Shown here one piece after another: positions 10,912 to 20,122 of a DNA stretch of 64,000 nucleotides. The position numbers were made by a program, and so were the translations under genes. The notes under the pieces are model-generated. The model made no database searches. It was given only the letters and a program-made list of their open reading frames with translations, and was not told where the DNA came from. This stretch comes from Telmatospirillum siberiense (lineage in GTDB: Bacteria; Pseudomonadota; Alphaproteobacteria; Rhodospirillales; Magnetospirillaceae). Location of the stretch: positions 39,877 to 103,876 of the forward strand of contig NZ_PIUM01000024.1 of NCBI RefSeq assembly GCF_002845745.1. Direction: 5' to 3'. Within the stretch, counting starts at the first letter, position 1. Each line of letters begins with the position of its first letter.

Positions 10912-13900
10912 GCATACGCACGACGATGGACGGCAACACGGCCGTCGCACATGTGGCCTATCGGGTAAACGAGGTCTGCGCGATCTTTCCGATAACCCCC
11001 TCCTCGACCATGGCCGACCTGGCCGATCAATGGATGTCCGAAGGACTTAAGAACATCTGGGGCAATATCCCGGCCGTTCAGGAGATGCAGGCCGAGGGGG
11101 GCGCGGCCGGTGCCGTTCACGGCGCGCTGCAATCGGGCGCGCTGACCACGACCTTCACGGCCTCCCAGGGCCTGATGCTGATGATCCCCAACATGTTCAA
11201 GATCGCCGGCGAACTGACTTCGACCGTCTTCCATGTGGCGTCCCGCTCGCTGGCGACCTCGGCGCTCTCGATTTTCGGCGATCACGCGGACGTCATGACG
11301 GTGCGGCCCACCGGATTCGCCTTGCTGAGCTCGACCTCGGTCCAGGATGCCCATGACAGCGCCCTGATCGCCCAGATGGCCACGCTCGAATCCCGGGTTC
11401 CATTTCTGCATTTCTTCGACGGCTTCCGCACATCGCATGAACTCAACACGCTGGAGTTGCTGAGCGACGCCGACATCCGATCGATGATCGACGACAATCT
11501 GGTCCGCGCCCATCGCGCCCGCGGGCTCAACCCCGAGCATCCGTTCATCCGCGGCACCGCGCAAAACCCGGACACGTTTTTCCAGGCGCGCGAGGCGGTC
11601 AATCCTTACTACGCGCGCGTTCCGGGCATCGTCGAGGCCGCGATGGAGCGTTTCGCCGCCTTGACCGGCAGGCGGTATCATCTGTTCGACTATGACGGAG
11701 CCGCGGACGCCGATCGGGTGCTGATCCTGATGGGCTCGGGGGCCGAGACGGCGCGCGCGACGGCGGCGGCCTTATGCGCTGCCGGCGAGAAGGTCGGCGT
11801 GCTTCAGGTCCGCCTCTATCGCCCGTTCTCGGTTTCGCATTTTTTGGCCGCGTTGCCGGCCTCCGTCCGGGCAATAGCGGTTCTCGACAGAACCAAGGAA
11901 CCCGGCGCTCTCGGCGAGCCCTTGTTCCTCGATGTCGTGACCGGCCTCGCCTGCGCGGTCGCCGAGGGCGCGCGCCGGGCGATGCCCCGGGTCATCGGAG
12001 GGCGGTACGGGCTGTCATCGAAGGACTTTACGCCGGCGATGGCCAAGGCCGCATTCGACGAGCTCAAAGCCAGCCCTCCCCGGACCGGCTTCACTCTCGG
12101 CATCAACGACGACGTAAGCCACCAGAGCCTCGCCGTCGACGAAAGCTTCATGATCGAGAAGGACGACGTCACGCGCGCGGTTTTCTATGGACTTGGCGCG
12201 GACGGAACCGTCGGCGCCAACAAGAACAGCGTCAAAATCATCGCCGAGGATGCGGGGCTCTTCGCCCAGGGCTATTTCGTCTACGATTCTCATAAATCCG
12301 GGGCGCAGACGGTTTCGCATCTCCGCTTCGGGCCCGATCCGATCCGGGCGCCCTATCTCATCTCCCGGGCGGGGTTTGTCGCCTGCCACCAGTTCGCCGC
12401 CCTGGAGCGCCAGGACATCCTGCGTGTCGCCGCCCCCGGAGCCACCGTGCTGCTGAACGCGCCCTATCCCGCGGCCGACGTCTGGGACCGTCTGCCGCGC
12501 CCGGTGCAGCAGACGGTCATCGAGAAAAAACTCCGTTTGTTCGTCATCGACGCCTCCGCCGTGGCCCGCGAAGCCGGCCTGGGATCGCGGACCAACACCA
12601 TCTTGCAGACCTGCTTCTTCGCGATCTCCGGCGTCCTGCCACGCGACAAGGCGCTCGGCCATATCAAGGACTCCATCCGCAAGACTTACGCGCGCAAGGG
12701 CCAAACCGTGGTCGACAAGAACTTCGCCGCCGTCGACGCCACCCTGGCACGATTGAGCGAGGTCGCGGTGCCGGCGAAAGTGACGAGCGAAAGAGACAGG
12801 CGGCCCCTGGTTCCGGCGAACGCGCCCGAGTTCGTCCGTCTGGTGACCGCCCGCATCTTCGCGGGCGACGGCGAGGAAATTCCGGTCAGTCTCATTCCCG
12901 CCGACGGTACCTTCCCGTCGGGAACCGCCGCCTTTGAAAAACGCAACATCTCCGACATCGTCCCGGTCTGGCGGGAGGATCTTTGCGTCCAATGCGGTCA
13001 ATGCGGCTTCGTCTGCCCGCACAGCGTCATCCGCGCCCGCTACTACCATGAAGACAAGCTTGCCGGAGCGCCGGCCAAGTTCAAATCCGCCCCGGTCAAT
13101 GCACGCGGCTATCCGGAAGCCCGCTTCACCTTGCAATTCTACGTCGAGGACTGCACCGGCTGCGGCCTGTGCATCGAGGCCTGTCCGGAAACCAGCCCGC
13201 GCGAAGCCGGCGTGAAGGCCATCAACATGTCGGGAAAACTGCCGCTGCTGGAAGACGAACAAGCCAATATCGCCTTCTTCGAAACACTGCCGGTCAATGA
13301 TCGGGCGCGGGTGGATTTCGCCGACGTCCGTGGCGTGCAGTTCCTGGAACCCCTGTTCGAATTCTCCGGGGCTTGCGGCGGCTGTGGCGAAACGCCTTAC
13401 CTCAAGCTGCTGAGCCAGTTGTTCGGCGACCGGCTTCAGGTTGCCAACGCCACCGGCTGTTCCTCCATCTACGGCGGCAATCTGCCGGTGACCCCCTGGA
13501 CGAAGAACGCCGAAGGCCAAGGCCCCGCCTGGTCGAATTCGCTATTCGAAGACAACGCCGAGTTCGGACTGGGCTTCCGGCTCGCCGCCGACCAGCATCT
13601 CGGGCTGGCCCTGTCGCTGTTGGCCGGCCTTGCGGACAAGGTCGGGGCCGATCTCGCCAGGGATATCGCCAATGCGCCGCAAATCATCGAATCCGATATC
13701 CGCGCCCAGCGCATTCGGGTCGCTCAGCTCAAGGCCCGCTTACAGGGCAGTACCGAGCCGCAAGCCCTCGATCTGCTCTCGGTCATCGACCATCTGGTTC
13801 GGCGCAGCATCTGGATCGTCGGCGGTGACGGATGGGCCTATGACATCGGTTATGGAGGCCTCGATCACGTGCTCGCCACCGGTCGCGACGTCAATGTGCT

Positions 13901-14474
13901 GGTGCTCGACACCGAAGTCTATTCCAACACCGGCGGTCAGGCTTCGAAGGCGACGCCTCTCGGCGCGGTGGCCAAGTTTGCCGCGGCCGGCAAGCGAACG
14001 GCGCGAAAGGACATTTGCCTCCAGGCGATCGCCTATGGAAACATCTATGTCGCCCAGGTGGCCATGGGCGCCAATCCACAGCACACGCTGCGCGCCTTCC
14101 GCGAGGCCGAGGCCTATCAGGGACCGTCGCTTATCGTCGCCTACAGCCATTGCATCGCCCATGGCATCGACATGCGCCTTGGCATGAAACAGCAGGACCT
14201 GGCGACGGCCAGCGGTTATTGGCCGCTATTCCGCTACAATCCGATGATGCGAAGCGTGAAGGAAAATCCGTTCATCCTCGATTCCCCCCGCCCGCGCCTT
14301 CCCTTGAAGAGCTATGCCTATAACGAGCTCCGCTACAGCTCCCTGGCGAGCACTCATCCCGCCGAGGCCGACCGTCTCCTCCTCATGGCGCAGGCGGCCG
14401 TGACGGAGAAATATCGTCAATATGAGGAACTCGCGCGCCGCGACGGCAGCCGTTTCCATCCCCCGGCAAATTGA
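10908..14474 (+). CDS. nifJ: Pyruvate:ferredoxin (flavodoxin) oxidoreductase
   Basis: A full-length, single-chain PFOR of 1188 residues (family about 1170-1200). It oxidises pyruvate with CoA to acetyl-CoA and CO2 and reduces ferredoxin or flavodoxin. The N-terminal domain has the conserved ITPSSTMAD segment (about residues 27-36). Two [4Fe-4S] motifs, CVQCGQCGFVCP (about 693) and CTGCGLCIEACP (about 749), are followed by a fourth-cluster region CGGCGETPY (about 823) and the TPP site GDGWAYDIGYGG...NTGGQ (about 973-1010). The enzyme is oxygen-sensitive in most species, which suits control by the low-oxygen-type motif upstream of the operon. Its start overlaps the stop of the GltD-like gene. 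Confidence 0.96.
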   Translation: MSIRTTMDGNTAVAHVAYRVNEVCAIFPITPSSTMADLADQWMSEGLKNIWGNIPAVQEMQAEGGAAGAVHGALQSGALTTTFTASQGLMLMIPNMFKIAGELTSTVFHVASRSLATSALSIFGDHADVMTVRPTGFALLSSTSVQDAHDSALIAQMATLESRVPFLHFFDGFRTSHELNTLELLSDADIRSMIDDNLVRAHRARGLNPEHPFIRGTAQNPDTFFQAREAVNPYYARVPGIVEAAMERFAALTGRRYHLFDYDGAADADRVLILMGSGAETARATAAALCAAGEKVGVLQVRLYRPFSVSHFLAALPASVRAIAVLDRTKEPGALGEPLFLDVVTGLACAVAEGARRAMPRVIGGRYGLSSKDFTPAMAKAAFDELKASPPRTGFTLGINDDVSHQSLAVDESFMIEKDDVTRAVFYGLGADGTVGANKNSVKIIAEDAGLFAQGYFVYDSHKSGAQTVSHLRFGPDPIRAPYLISRAGFVACHQFAALERQDILRVAAPGATVLLNAPYPAADVWDRLPRPVQQTVIEKKLRLFVIDASAVAREAGLGSRTNTILQTCFFAISGVLPRDKALGHIKDSIRKTYARKGQTVVDKNFAAVDATLARLSEVAVPAKVTSERDRRPLVPANAPEFVRLVTARIFAGDGEEIPVSLIPADGTFPSGTAAFEKRNISDIVPVWREDLCVQCGQCGFVCPHSVIRARYYHEDKLAGAPAKFKSAPVNARGYPEARFTLQFYVEDCTGCGLCIEACPETSPREAGVKAINMSGKLPLLEDEQANIAFFETLPVNDRARVDFADVRGVQFLEPLFEFSGACGGCGETPYLKLLSQLFGDRLQVANATGCSSIYGGNLPVTPWTKNAEGQGPAWSNSLFEDNAEFGLGFRLAADQHLGLALSLLAGLADKVGADLARDIANAPQIIESDIRAQRIRVAQLKARLQGSTEPQALDLLSVIDHLVRRSIWIVGGDGWAYDIGYGGLDHVLATGRDVNVLVLDTEVYSNTGGQASKATPLGAVAKFAAAGKRTARKDICLQAIAYGNIYVAQVAMGANPQHTLRAFREAEAYQGPSLIVAYSHCIAHGIDMRLGMKQQDLATASGYWPLFRYNPMMRSVKENPFILDSPRPRLPLKSYAYNELRYSSLASTHPAEADRLLLMAQAAVTEKYRQYEELARRDGSRFHPPAN

Positions 14475-14480
14475 ATTGAA

Positions 14481-14512
14481 GCGAAGCGGATTCCCGGACA
14501 TCCCCGCTTCGC
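14481..14512 (+). terminator. Hairpin between nifJ and the DHOD-like gene
   Basis: The 9-bp arms GCGAAGCGG/CCGCTTCGC surround a 14-base loop, just after the nifJ stop. There is no T-run after it, so it may slow or partly stop transcription or protect the mRNA end. Confidence 0.45.
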
Positions 14513-14549
14513 GCCTTCCGCAAAAACCATCCGGCTCAGGGAGCGAAAC

Positions 14550-15551
14550 ATGTCTCTAACGACAAGCTATCTCGGCCTGACACTGAAAAATCCCCTGATC
14601 GCCTCGGCGTCACCCTTGAACGCCAATCTCGACAATCTCCGCCGCCTTGAGGATGCCGGCACGGCCGCGATCGTTCTGCCGTCGCTGTTCCAGGAACAGA
14701 TCGAAGGTGACGACGAGGTTCGTCAATGGCTGACCGAAATTCACGCGGACAGCTCCCCGGAGGCCCTTTCCTATTTTCCCGCGGCGATCGGCGAGCCCTA
14801 TGGCGTGGGGCCGGAGCGTTATCTCGACTTGATTCGACGCGGCACCGAAGCGGTCTCCATCCCCATCATCGCCAGCTTGAATGGATCGTCGCTGTCGGGC
14901 TGGACGGAATATGCGCGGTTGATCGAAACGGCCGGCGCGGCGGCCGTCGAATTGAACATGTATTACGTGCCGACCGACCTCAGGGAATCCGGCCAAGACA
15001 TCGAAGTCCGTTACAGCGAGATCGTCGATGCGGTGTGCGGAACCATCACGCTGCCCGTTTCGGTCAAGCTGCCGTCCAATCTGAGCGCGATAGGCCACTT
15101 CGCAACGAGCCTGGTGGAACATGGCGCCGCCGGGCTGGTTCTTTTCAATCGTTTGATGCAGCCGGATATCGACCTCGTCCACCTGAAGCTGACGGACACG
15201 ATCGATCTCAGCGAACCGAACGAAATGCGGCTATCGCTGCTTTGGACAGCGATCCTTTCGGGAAGAATTACGGCCTCCCTGGCCGCGTCCACCGGCGTTT
15301 CAACAAGCGCCGACGTGGTGAAATGCCTTCTGGCCGGCGCCGATGTGGTGATGACGGCTTCGGCGTTGCTGCGACACGACGTCGGTTACATGTCCATCCT
15401 CGCCGGCGGCTTGCGGACATGGATGGAAGAACGGGGAATCGCTACGCTCGCCGATATGCGGGGCATGATGAGCTGGCAGCGCAGCCGCGATCCCAGCATC
15501 TACACACGCGCGAACTATATCCGGATTCTCGAGCATTATGCGCCCCACTGA
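14550..15551 (+). CDS. Dihydroorotate dehydrogenase-like protein (not a true PyrD)
   Basis: A 333-residue TIM-barrel protein of the DHOD family that often sits next to nifJ in bacteria. FMN-barrel features are present: KNPLIASASPLN at the start, SVKLPSN (about residue 171) and a C-terminal glycine-rich region. The segment that in real DHODs reads N-x-S/C-x-P-N with the catalytic base reads NMYYVPTD here (about residues 135-142), so orotate formation is unlikely. The barrel may work with the GltD-like ferredoxin protein in a PreTA-like way, or with PFOR; this is inference. The start ATG 14550 has CAGGGAG 7 bases upstream. It lies 75 bases after nifJ and is probably co-transcribed past a hairpin. 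Confidence 0.85.
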   Translation: MSLTTSYLGLTLKNPLIASASPLNANLDNLRRLEDAGTAAIVLPSLFQEQIEGDDEVRQWLTEIHADSSPEALSYFPAAIGEPYGVGPERYLDLIRRGTEAVSIPIIASLNGSSLSGWTEYARLIETAGAAAVELNMYYVPTDLRESGQDIEVRYSEIVDAVCGTITLPVSVKLPSNLSAIGHFATSLVEHGAAGLVLFNRLMQPDIDLVHLKLTDTIDLSEPNEMRLSLLWTAILSGRITASLAASTGVSTSADVVKCLLAGADVVMTASALLRHDVGYMSILAGGLRTWMEERGIATLADMRGMMSWQRSRDPSIYTRANYIRILEHYAPH

Positions 15552-15573
15552 CCACCGCCCGGAGCGGCGTACC

Positions 15574-15620
15574 TAATACCAAGTCTCGGATGAGGATGAC
15601 TCCCCCGAGAGTTGGCATAA
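15574..15620. repeat. Interspersed palindrome (ACCAAGTCTC family), imperfect copy
   Basis: TAATACCAAGTCTCGG pairs imperfectly with CCGAGAGTTGGCATA across the loop ATGAGGATGACTCC. It abuts promoter motif copy 5 on its upstream side. Related copies lie at 1420-1456 and 58719-58759. Confidence 0.65.
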
Positions 15621-15635
15621 GTACTTTCCGATCCT
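15619..15635 (+). promoter_or_regulatory. Shared 17-bp promoter motif, copy 5
   Basis: Reads AAGTACTTTCCGATCCT; TATTCT follows 23 bases later. It points at the CsbD-CFA-Kup operon, whose first start is 86 bases further on. Confidence 0.7.
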
Positions 15636-15720
15636 CCCGACACACCACCCTCGGCCGCTATTCTGCTCTCGCGGTCATCGGACCTACCCGCGAGAGCAAC
15701 GGAAAATGGAGCATAGCGAC

Positions 15721-15903
15721 ATGGACAAGGATCGTATCGTCGGCGCGGCTAAAGAGGTCAAGGGCGCCATTGAGGAAGCGGTCGGCAACGTCATCGGAGA
15801 TGCCAAGATGGTCGCCGATGGAAAAAAAGACAAAGTGGAGGGCAAGGCCCAAAACGCCATCGGCAGCGCGAAGGACATCGCGAAAGAGGCACTTAAGAAG
15901 TAA
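15721..15903 (+). CDS. CsbD family stress protein
   Basis: A 60-residue protein, MDKDRIVGAAKEVKGAIEEA at the N-terminus, of the CsbD family: small, charged, mostly helical, induced by general stress in many bacteria, exact role unknown. The family pattern K..G..K...G..K..VGN..GD is seen. ATG 15721 is chosen because GGAG lies 9 bases upstream; an in-frame ATG at 15706 has a poor site. It is first in an operon with CFA synthase (3-base gap) and Kup, behind promoter motif copy 5. Confidence 0.88.
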   Translation: MDKDRIVGAAKEVKGAIEEAVGNVIGDAKMVADGKKDKVEGKAQNAIGSAKDIAKEALKK

Positions 15904-15906
15904 CTC

Positions 15907-17112
15907 ATGTTTCTATTCAATTTATTTTTCAATCGACTGATGAGTTACGGGCGCCTGACCGTCATAGACGCCGGAGGAAAAATCCACGTCTATCAGGGCG
16001 AACCGACGGATGTTTTTCCTCCGGTCACCATTCGTCTGCATGACCGGTCGATACATTGGAGACTCCCGCTGCGTCCGGCGATGACCGTCGGCGAAAGCTA
16101 CATGGATGGCACGCTGACCATCGAGGAAGGCACGCTTTACGACTTCCTGGCACTGGTCAGCGAAAACCTGCACCGCATGGACCAGCGCTATTCTCCCGGT
16201 GAACACGCTTTCGCCATGGTGCGCCTGTTGCAACAATGGAATCCGGTGTCGTCGAGCAAACGCAACGTCGCCCGCCACTACGATCTGTCGGGCGCCCTCT
16301 ACGACCTGTTCCTCGACAGTGACCGGGAGTACTCCTGCGCCTATTTCGCGACCGCCGGGATGTCGCTGGAAGAGGCCCAAAGAGCCAAGAAAACCCACAT
16401 CATGACCAAGCTGCTGCTCCGTCCCGGGCAAAAAGTGCTCGACATCGGCTGCGGCTGGGGCGGCCTGGCGCTGTCCATGGCCCGCGACTATGACGTCGAC
16501 GTCACGGGGATCACCCTTTCCGAAGAACAGCTCAAGGTCGCCCGGCTCCGCGCGGAGGACGCGCAACTGACAGGCAAGGTGCACTTCAGGCTGTGCGATT
16601 ACCGCGATATTGCCGAACGCTTCGACCGCATCGTCTCGGTGGGAATGTTCGAGCATGTCGGCGTCGGATATTTCCAGACATTTTTCAACCATGTGCGTGA
16701 TCTGCTGACCGACAACGGCGTGGCTCTCCTGCACGCCATCGGACGTTCCGCCGGGCCGGGCGTCACCAACGCCTGGATCCGCAAATATATTTTCCCCGGC
16801 GGCTATAGCCCGGCGCTGTCCGAGGTGCTGCCCAAGGTGGAACGCGCAGGTCTCCTCGTCACCGATATCGAATTGCTGTTTCCGCATTACGCGGAGACCC
16901 TGCATCACTGGGCCGAACGCTTCGCCAAGAATCGCGCCAGCGCCGCCAAAATTTATGACGAACGCTTCTGCCGTATGTGGGAATTCTATCTGGCCGGCGC
17001 CGAAACCGCCTTCCGTCATCAGGGTTTGATGGTCTTCCAGATGCAAATGGCGAAGAACCATGCCGACATTCCGCGGACCCGCGACTACATCACCGCCCGC
17101 GAACGGTGCTGA
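15907..17112 (+). CDS. cfa: Cyclopropane-fatty-acyl-phospholipid synthase
   Basis: A 401-residue SAM-dependent enzyme that adds a methylene bridge to cis double bonds of membrane phospholipid acyl chains. The SAM motif VLDIGCGWGGLALSMA is at about residues 178-193. The upstream YDLSGALYDLFLD...YSCAYF segment (about 125-150) and the SVGMFEHVG segment (about 240) are typical of the family. Cyclopropanation hardens the membrane against acid and stationary-phase stress. It is coupled to csbD upstream and followed after 33 bases by kup. Confidence 0.92.
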   Translation: MFLFNLFFNRLMSYGRLTVIDAGGKIHVYQGEPTDVFPPVTIRLHDRSIHWRLPLRPAMTVGESYMDGTLTIEEGTLYDFLALVSENLHRMDQRYSPGEHAFAMVRLLQQWNPVSSSKRNVARHYDLSGALYDLFLDSDREYSCAYFATAGMSLEEAQRAKKTHIMTKLLLRPGQKVLDIGCGWGGLALSMARDYDVDVTGITLSEEQLKVARLRAEDAQLTGKVHFRLCDYRDIAERFDRIVSVGMFEHVGVGYFQTFFNHVRDLLTDNGVALLHAIGRSAGPGVTNAWIRKYIFPGGYSPALSEVLPKVERAGLLVTDIELLFPHYAETLHHWAERFAKNRASAAKIYDERFCRMWEFYLAGAETAFRHQGLMVFQMQMAKNHADIPRTRDYITARERC

Positions 17113-17145
17113 CGGCCGGGAGCATCCAGTGGAGTACGCGTTCGA

Positions 17146-19029
17146 ATGGCGTCAATTGGTACAGCGGAAAATAAATCTCCGAGGAAACACCTGCCGATCC
17201 AATGTCTGACCGCACTCGGAATCGTGTTTGGAGATATCGGAACAAGCCCTCTCTACACCTTCAAAACCATTCTCGGCATGACGCCGGAGACGCCTGACGG
17301 AAGCGTCATTCTGGGAGCCCTTTCGCTCGTTATCTGGACCCTCTTCGTCATTACCACGGTTAAATATATCTCCTTCGCCATGCGCGTCGACAACGACGGT
17401 GAAGGCGGCATTCTGGCGCTCATGTCGTTGCTGGGGGTAAAAAAAAGACGACGGCGAGGCGTGGTGGCCATCGGTCTCTTCGGGGCGGCGCTGATCTACG
17501 GAGACGGGGCGATCACGCCGGCGATCTCGGTTCTTTCGGCACTGGAGGGGCTCACCATCGTAACCCCCGCCGTTCAGCCATACATCGTGCCGACGGCCGT
17601 GGCGATCTTGCTGGCGCTCTTCGCCATCCAGTCTCAGGGCACGGCGCGGATCGGGCACGCTTTCGGCCCGGTGATGTTCGTCTGGTTCATGACCATGGCT
17701 CTCATGGGGATTGCCGGGATCGTGCAACATCCCGTGGTGATCGCCGCACTCGACCCGCGTTACGGGCTGCGCTATCTCCTCTCCAATGGAATTTCAGGCT
17801 TTTTGATCCTTGGCGGCGTCTTTCTATGCGTCACGGGAGCCGAGGCCCTTTATGCCGATATGGGCCATTTCGGAAAACGACCGATCCGGCTCGCCTGGCT
17901 TGCCATCGTGTTTCCGTGCCTGATCCTGAATTACGCGGGACAAGCCGCCATCGTCCTCGACGGCGCGCCACCGGACGGCAACATCTTTTACAGCCTATGC
18001 CCTCAACCGCTGCTGATACCGCTGGTGGTTCTCGCCACAATGGCGACGATCATCGCCAGCCAGTCAATCATTACCGGGGCATTTTCCATGACCCGGCAGG
18101 CCATTCTGCTGGGCTGGCTTCCAAGGTTGCGGATTAAGCAAACCTCATCGGAGGGCTTCGGCCAGATCTATGTCGGCGTGGTCAATTACCTGCTGATGTT
18201 CGTGACGATCGGCCTCACGATCGGCTTTGCCAAATCCGACAATTTGGCGGCCGCCTACGGTATCGCCGTCTCTCTGACGATGCTGATCACGTCGGCCCTG
18301 CTTTTCATCGCCATGCGCGAGATCTGGGGCTGGCCTCCGATCGCGGCGGGAACCGTCGCGGCATTTTTCCTGATCATCGATGGCGCGTTCTTCCTCGCCA
18401 ACCTTACCAAAGTGACGGAGGGAGGATATGTGCCGCTGCTTTTGGCGGTTGCCGTCTATGCCGTGATGTGGATCTGGCATCGCGGCGCCGTGGCCGTCAC
18501 GGCCCAGGCACAAGAATCCTTGACCCCAATTCCCGTCTTCCTCGCAAAAATTCTCGCAGACGGCATTCCGCGAGTCCCCGGTACCGCCGTGTTCCTGACC
18601 CGGACGACGCAAGACACGCCCCCGTTGATGGCCTGGCACGTCAGGCATAACCGCGCCCTGCATGAGAAATTATTCGTATTGCGCGTCGAAAGCCTGCCGG
18701 TTCCCTGGGTTGCCGGCTCCGAGCGGATCGCCGTTCGGGAGATCGCGCCGAATTTCTGGCGGGCGGATGCCCGTTATGGATTCATGGAGAGACCCGATAT
18801 TCCCAATCTTTTGCGCGCCAGCGCGTCCCGGGGCTACGCGGTCGATCTCGAAGACGTCACCTATTACGTCGGACATGAGACCCTGGTGGGCCGGAACGAC
18901 GGCGGAGGGCTGCCGGGATGGCAAGTCGCCCTCTTCACCGTTCTGGAGCGCAACGCGGTTCATGTCAGCGACTTTCTCAGCCTGCCGAGCGATCAGGTCG
19001 TCGAAATCGGACGAAGAATTTCGATTTAG
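17146..19029 (+). CDS. kup: Kup-type potassium uptake protein
   Basis: A 627-residue K+/H+ symporter of the Kup/HAK/KT family. The N-terminal signature GIVFGDIGTSPLYT is at about residues 24-37. About 12 transmembrane segments span residues 20-450, followed by a cytoplasmic C-terminal domain. Kup imports potassium at low pH and moderate K+ supply. It is third in the CsbD-CFA-Kup cluster, a sensible set for acid or osmotic stress during fermentation. The ribosome binding site is weak (GGAG 11 bases before the start). Confidence 0.93.
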   Translation: MASIGTAENKSPRKHLPIQCLTALGIVFGDIGTSPLYTFKTILGMTPETPDGSVILGALSLVIWTLFVITTVKYISFAMRVDNDGEGGILALMSLLGVKKRRRRGVVAIGLFGAALIYGDGAITPAISVLSALEGLTIVTPAVQPYIVPTAVAILLALFAIQSQGTARIGHAFGPVMFVWFMTMALMGIAGIVQHPVVIAALDPRYGLRYLLSNGISGFLILGGVFLCVTGAEALYADMGHFGKRPIRLAWLAIVFPCLILNYAGQAAIVLDGAPPDGNIFYSLCPQPLLIPLVVLATMATIIASQSIITGAFSMTRQAILLGWLPRLRIKQTSSEGFGQIYVGVVNYLLMFVTIGLTIGFAKSDNLAAAYGIAVSLTMLITSALLFIAMREIWGWPPIAAGTVAAFFLIIDGAFFLANLTKVTEGGYVPLLLAVAVYAVMWIWHRGAVAVTAQAQESLTPIPVFLAKILADGIPRVPGTAVFLTRTTQDTPPLMAWHVRHNRALHEKLFVLRVESLPVPWVAGSERIAVREIAPNFWRADARYGFMERPDIPNLLRASASRGYAVDLEDVTYYVGHETLVGRNDGGGLPGWQVALFTVLERNAVHVSDFLSLPSDQVVEIGRRISI

Positions 19030-19054
19030 CGCGTTGCGTATAGATTGAATCGCG

Positions 19055-19577
19055 CTCGTTAGCCTGAGCGGGTAAGAGGGGCAAAACCCCGGGCACGCAG
19101 GTGCAGCAATTATCAGTTTCGTCATGGCCGGGCTTGTCCCACGGCTGTCCACGCCGGGGGATGGCACAGGCGCTTCCATTGAGGTCAGTCTATTGAAATA
19201 ACATGATTTTTTTAAACCGTTCAAGCCTGAGAGGTTGCACGGCGTGGATACCCGGCTCAAGGCCACGGCTGTCCGGCACGGATTTTGCTCTCAACATATG
19301 GGAAAATTTATGCGCTTCTGCTCAGCTATAAGTCGTCATGCCCGGACCTGATCCGGGCATCCACGTGCCGCTTCCAATGACGTCGGTCGGTCCCCTGCAA
19401 TCATGGATTGCCGGGTTAAGCCCGGCAATGACGGTTTTGGGTTGTGCTCACCACTCAAATAGAGGCGACGCACAAACTGTGCCGGACAGCCGTGGCTCAA
19501 GGCCGGGCATGACGATTTCGAGTTTTGCTGCACCTGCGTGCCCGCCCTTTTGCCCCTCTTACGTGAGCGGCGTTTGA
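19055..19577. repeat. About 520-bp element with long imperfect inverted ends
   Basis: The ends, roughly 19065-19135 and 19505-19575, are inverted copies over about 70 bases; both contain GTAAGAGGGGCAAAA and GGGCACGCAGGTGCAGCA. The interior holds several smaller inverted repeats of the GTCATGCCCGG...CCGGGCATGAC type common in Alphaproteobacteria, plus CACGGCTGTCC repeats. No gene is seen in 19030-19663. It is a MITE-like or multi-palindrome element, or a strong structured RNA region. Confidence 0.65.
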
Positions 19578-19602
19578 GCAATCGAAACCCTTAAATTAAG
19601 GA

Positions 19603-19632
19603 GAAGCGGTGATCTGTTCAGATCACCGCTTC
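19603..19632 (-). terminator. Perfect hairpin after the small His/Ala-rich gene
   Basis: The 14-bp arms GAAGCGGTGATCTG and complement surround TT. It lies 32 bases past the stop of the minus-strand gene at 19664-19861. Its GGTGATC core resembles the palindromes at 543-574 and 1379-1404. Confidence 0.65.
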
Positions 19633-19663
19633 CTGCACCTCAATCTGGACGGCCTCTTACCGT

Positions 19664-19861
19664 TCAGTGCGCCGCCGACTTGCTCTTGGCGTGCGCGCCC
19701 GTGCCGCGCTCCTGCGCTTCCTTGGAAAGCTTTACCGCCTTTTCCGCGTGTTCAAGGCCGGCTTTGTGATCGCCCTTGGCGTGCTCATCGGCGGCGGACC
19801 GATGCATCTTGACCGCGGCCTCATGAGCGTCGGCGGCCTTCGTATGGCTGGTCTGTGGCAT
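19664..19861 (-). CDS. Small His/Ala/Lys-rich protein
   Basis: A 65-residue helical, charged protein beginning MPQTSHTKAADAHEAAVKMH and ending in Lys/Ser/Ala repeats. His residues recur about every seven to ten positions. No named domain is recognised. It is similar in composition and pattern (HEAA, HR.A) to the protein cut by the left window edge. The start ATG 19861 is preceded by an AAGAG site. Promoter motif copy 6 lies about 145 bases upstream on the same strand and is nearly back-to-back with copy 7, which serves the acetate kinase locus. It is a probable stress-induced small protein of unknown role. Confidence 0.65.
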   Translation of the reverse strand: MPQTSHTKAADAHEAAVKMHRSAADEHAKGDHKAGLEHAEKAVKLSKEAQERGTGAHAKSKSAAH

Positions 19862-20003
19862 AACATGGCTCTTTCATTGTGAAGTTGGATTCTTCTTTCG
19901 AGTCCGCCCTGCGGGCATTGACGTCGCCTTTTGAGCGTGCGCGTGAGCATCACCCGTCTCGATCCGAGAACCGCACCCTAGGCTTCGGCGCATGAAGAAA
20001 AAA

Positions 20004-20020
20004 AGGCTCGGAATCTACGC
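20004..20020 (-). promoter_or_regulatory. Shared 17-bp promoter motif, copy 6
   Basis: On the minus strand it reads GCGTAGATTCCGAGCCT; TAGGGT follows after about 24 bases. It points at the small His/Ala-rich gene. Confidence 0.65.
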
Positions 20021-20043
20021 GACCGATACGATGCGAAAGGCCT

Positions 20044-20060
20044 GAGTAGTTTCCGAGTCT
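20044..20060 (+). promoter_or_regulatory. Shared 17-bp promoter motif, copy 7
   Basis: Reads GAGTAGTTTCCGAGTCT. It diverges from copy 6 with 23 bases between them. It points at the enoyl-CoA hydratase remnant and acetate kinase. No clear -10 is seen. Confidence 0.65.
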
Positions 20061-20122
20061 GCCGCTGACGCGCGACCGACAGCACCCTCCATGGCGCGCT
20101 GAAAACTCGTGGAGATATCGTC

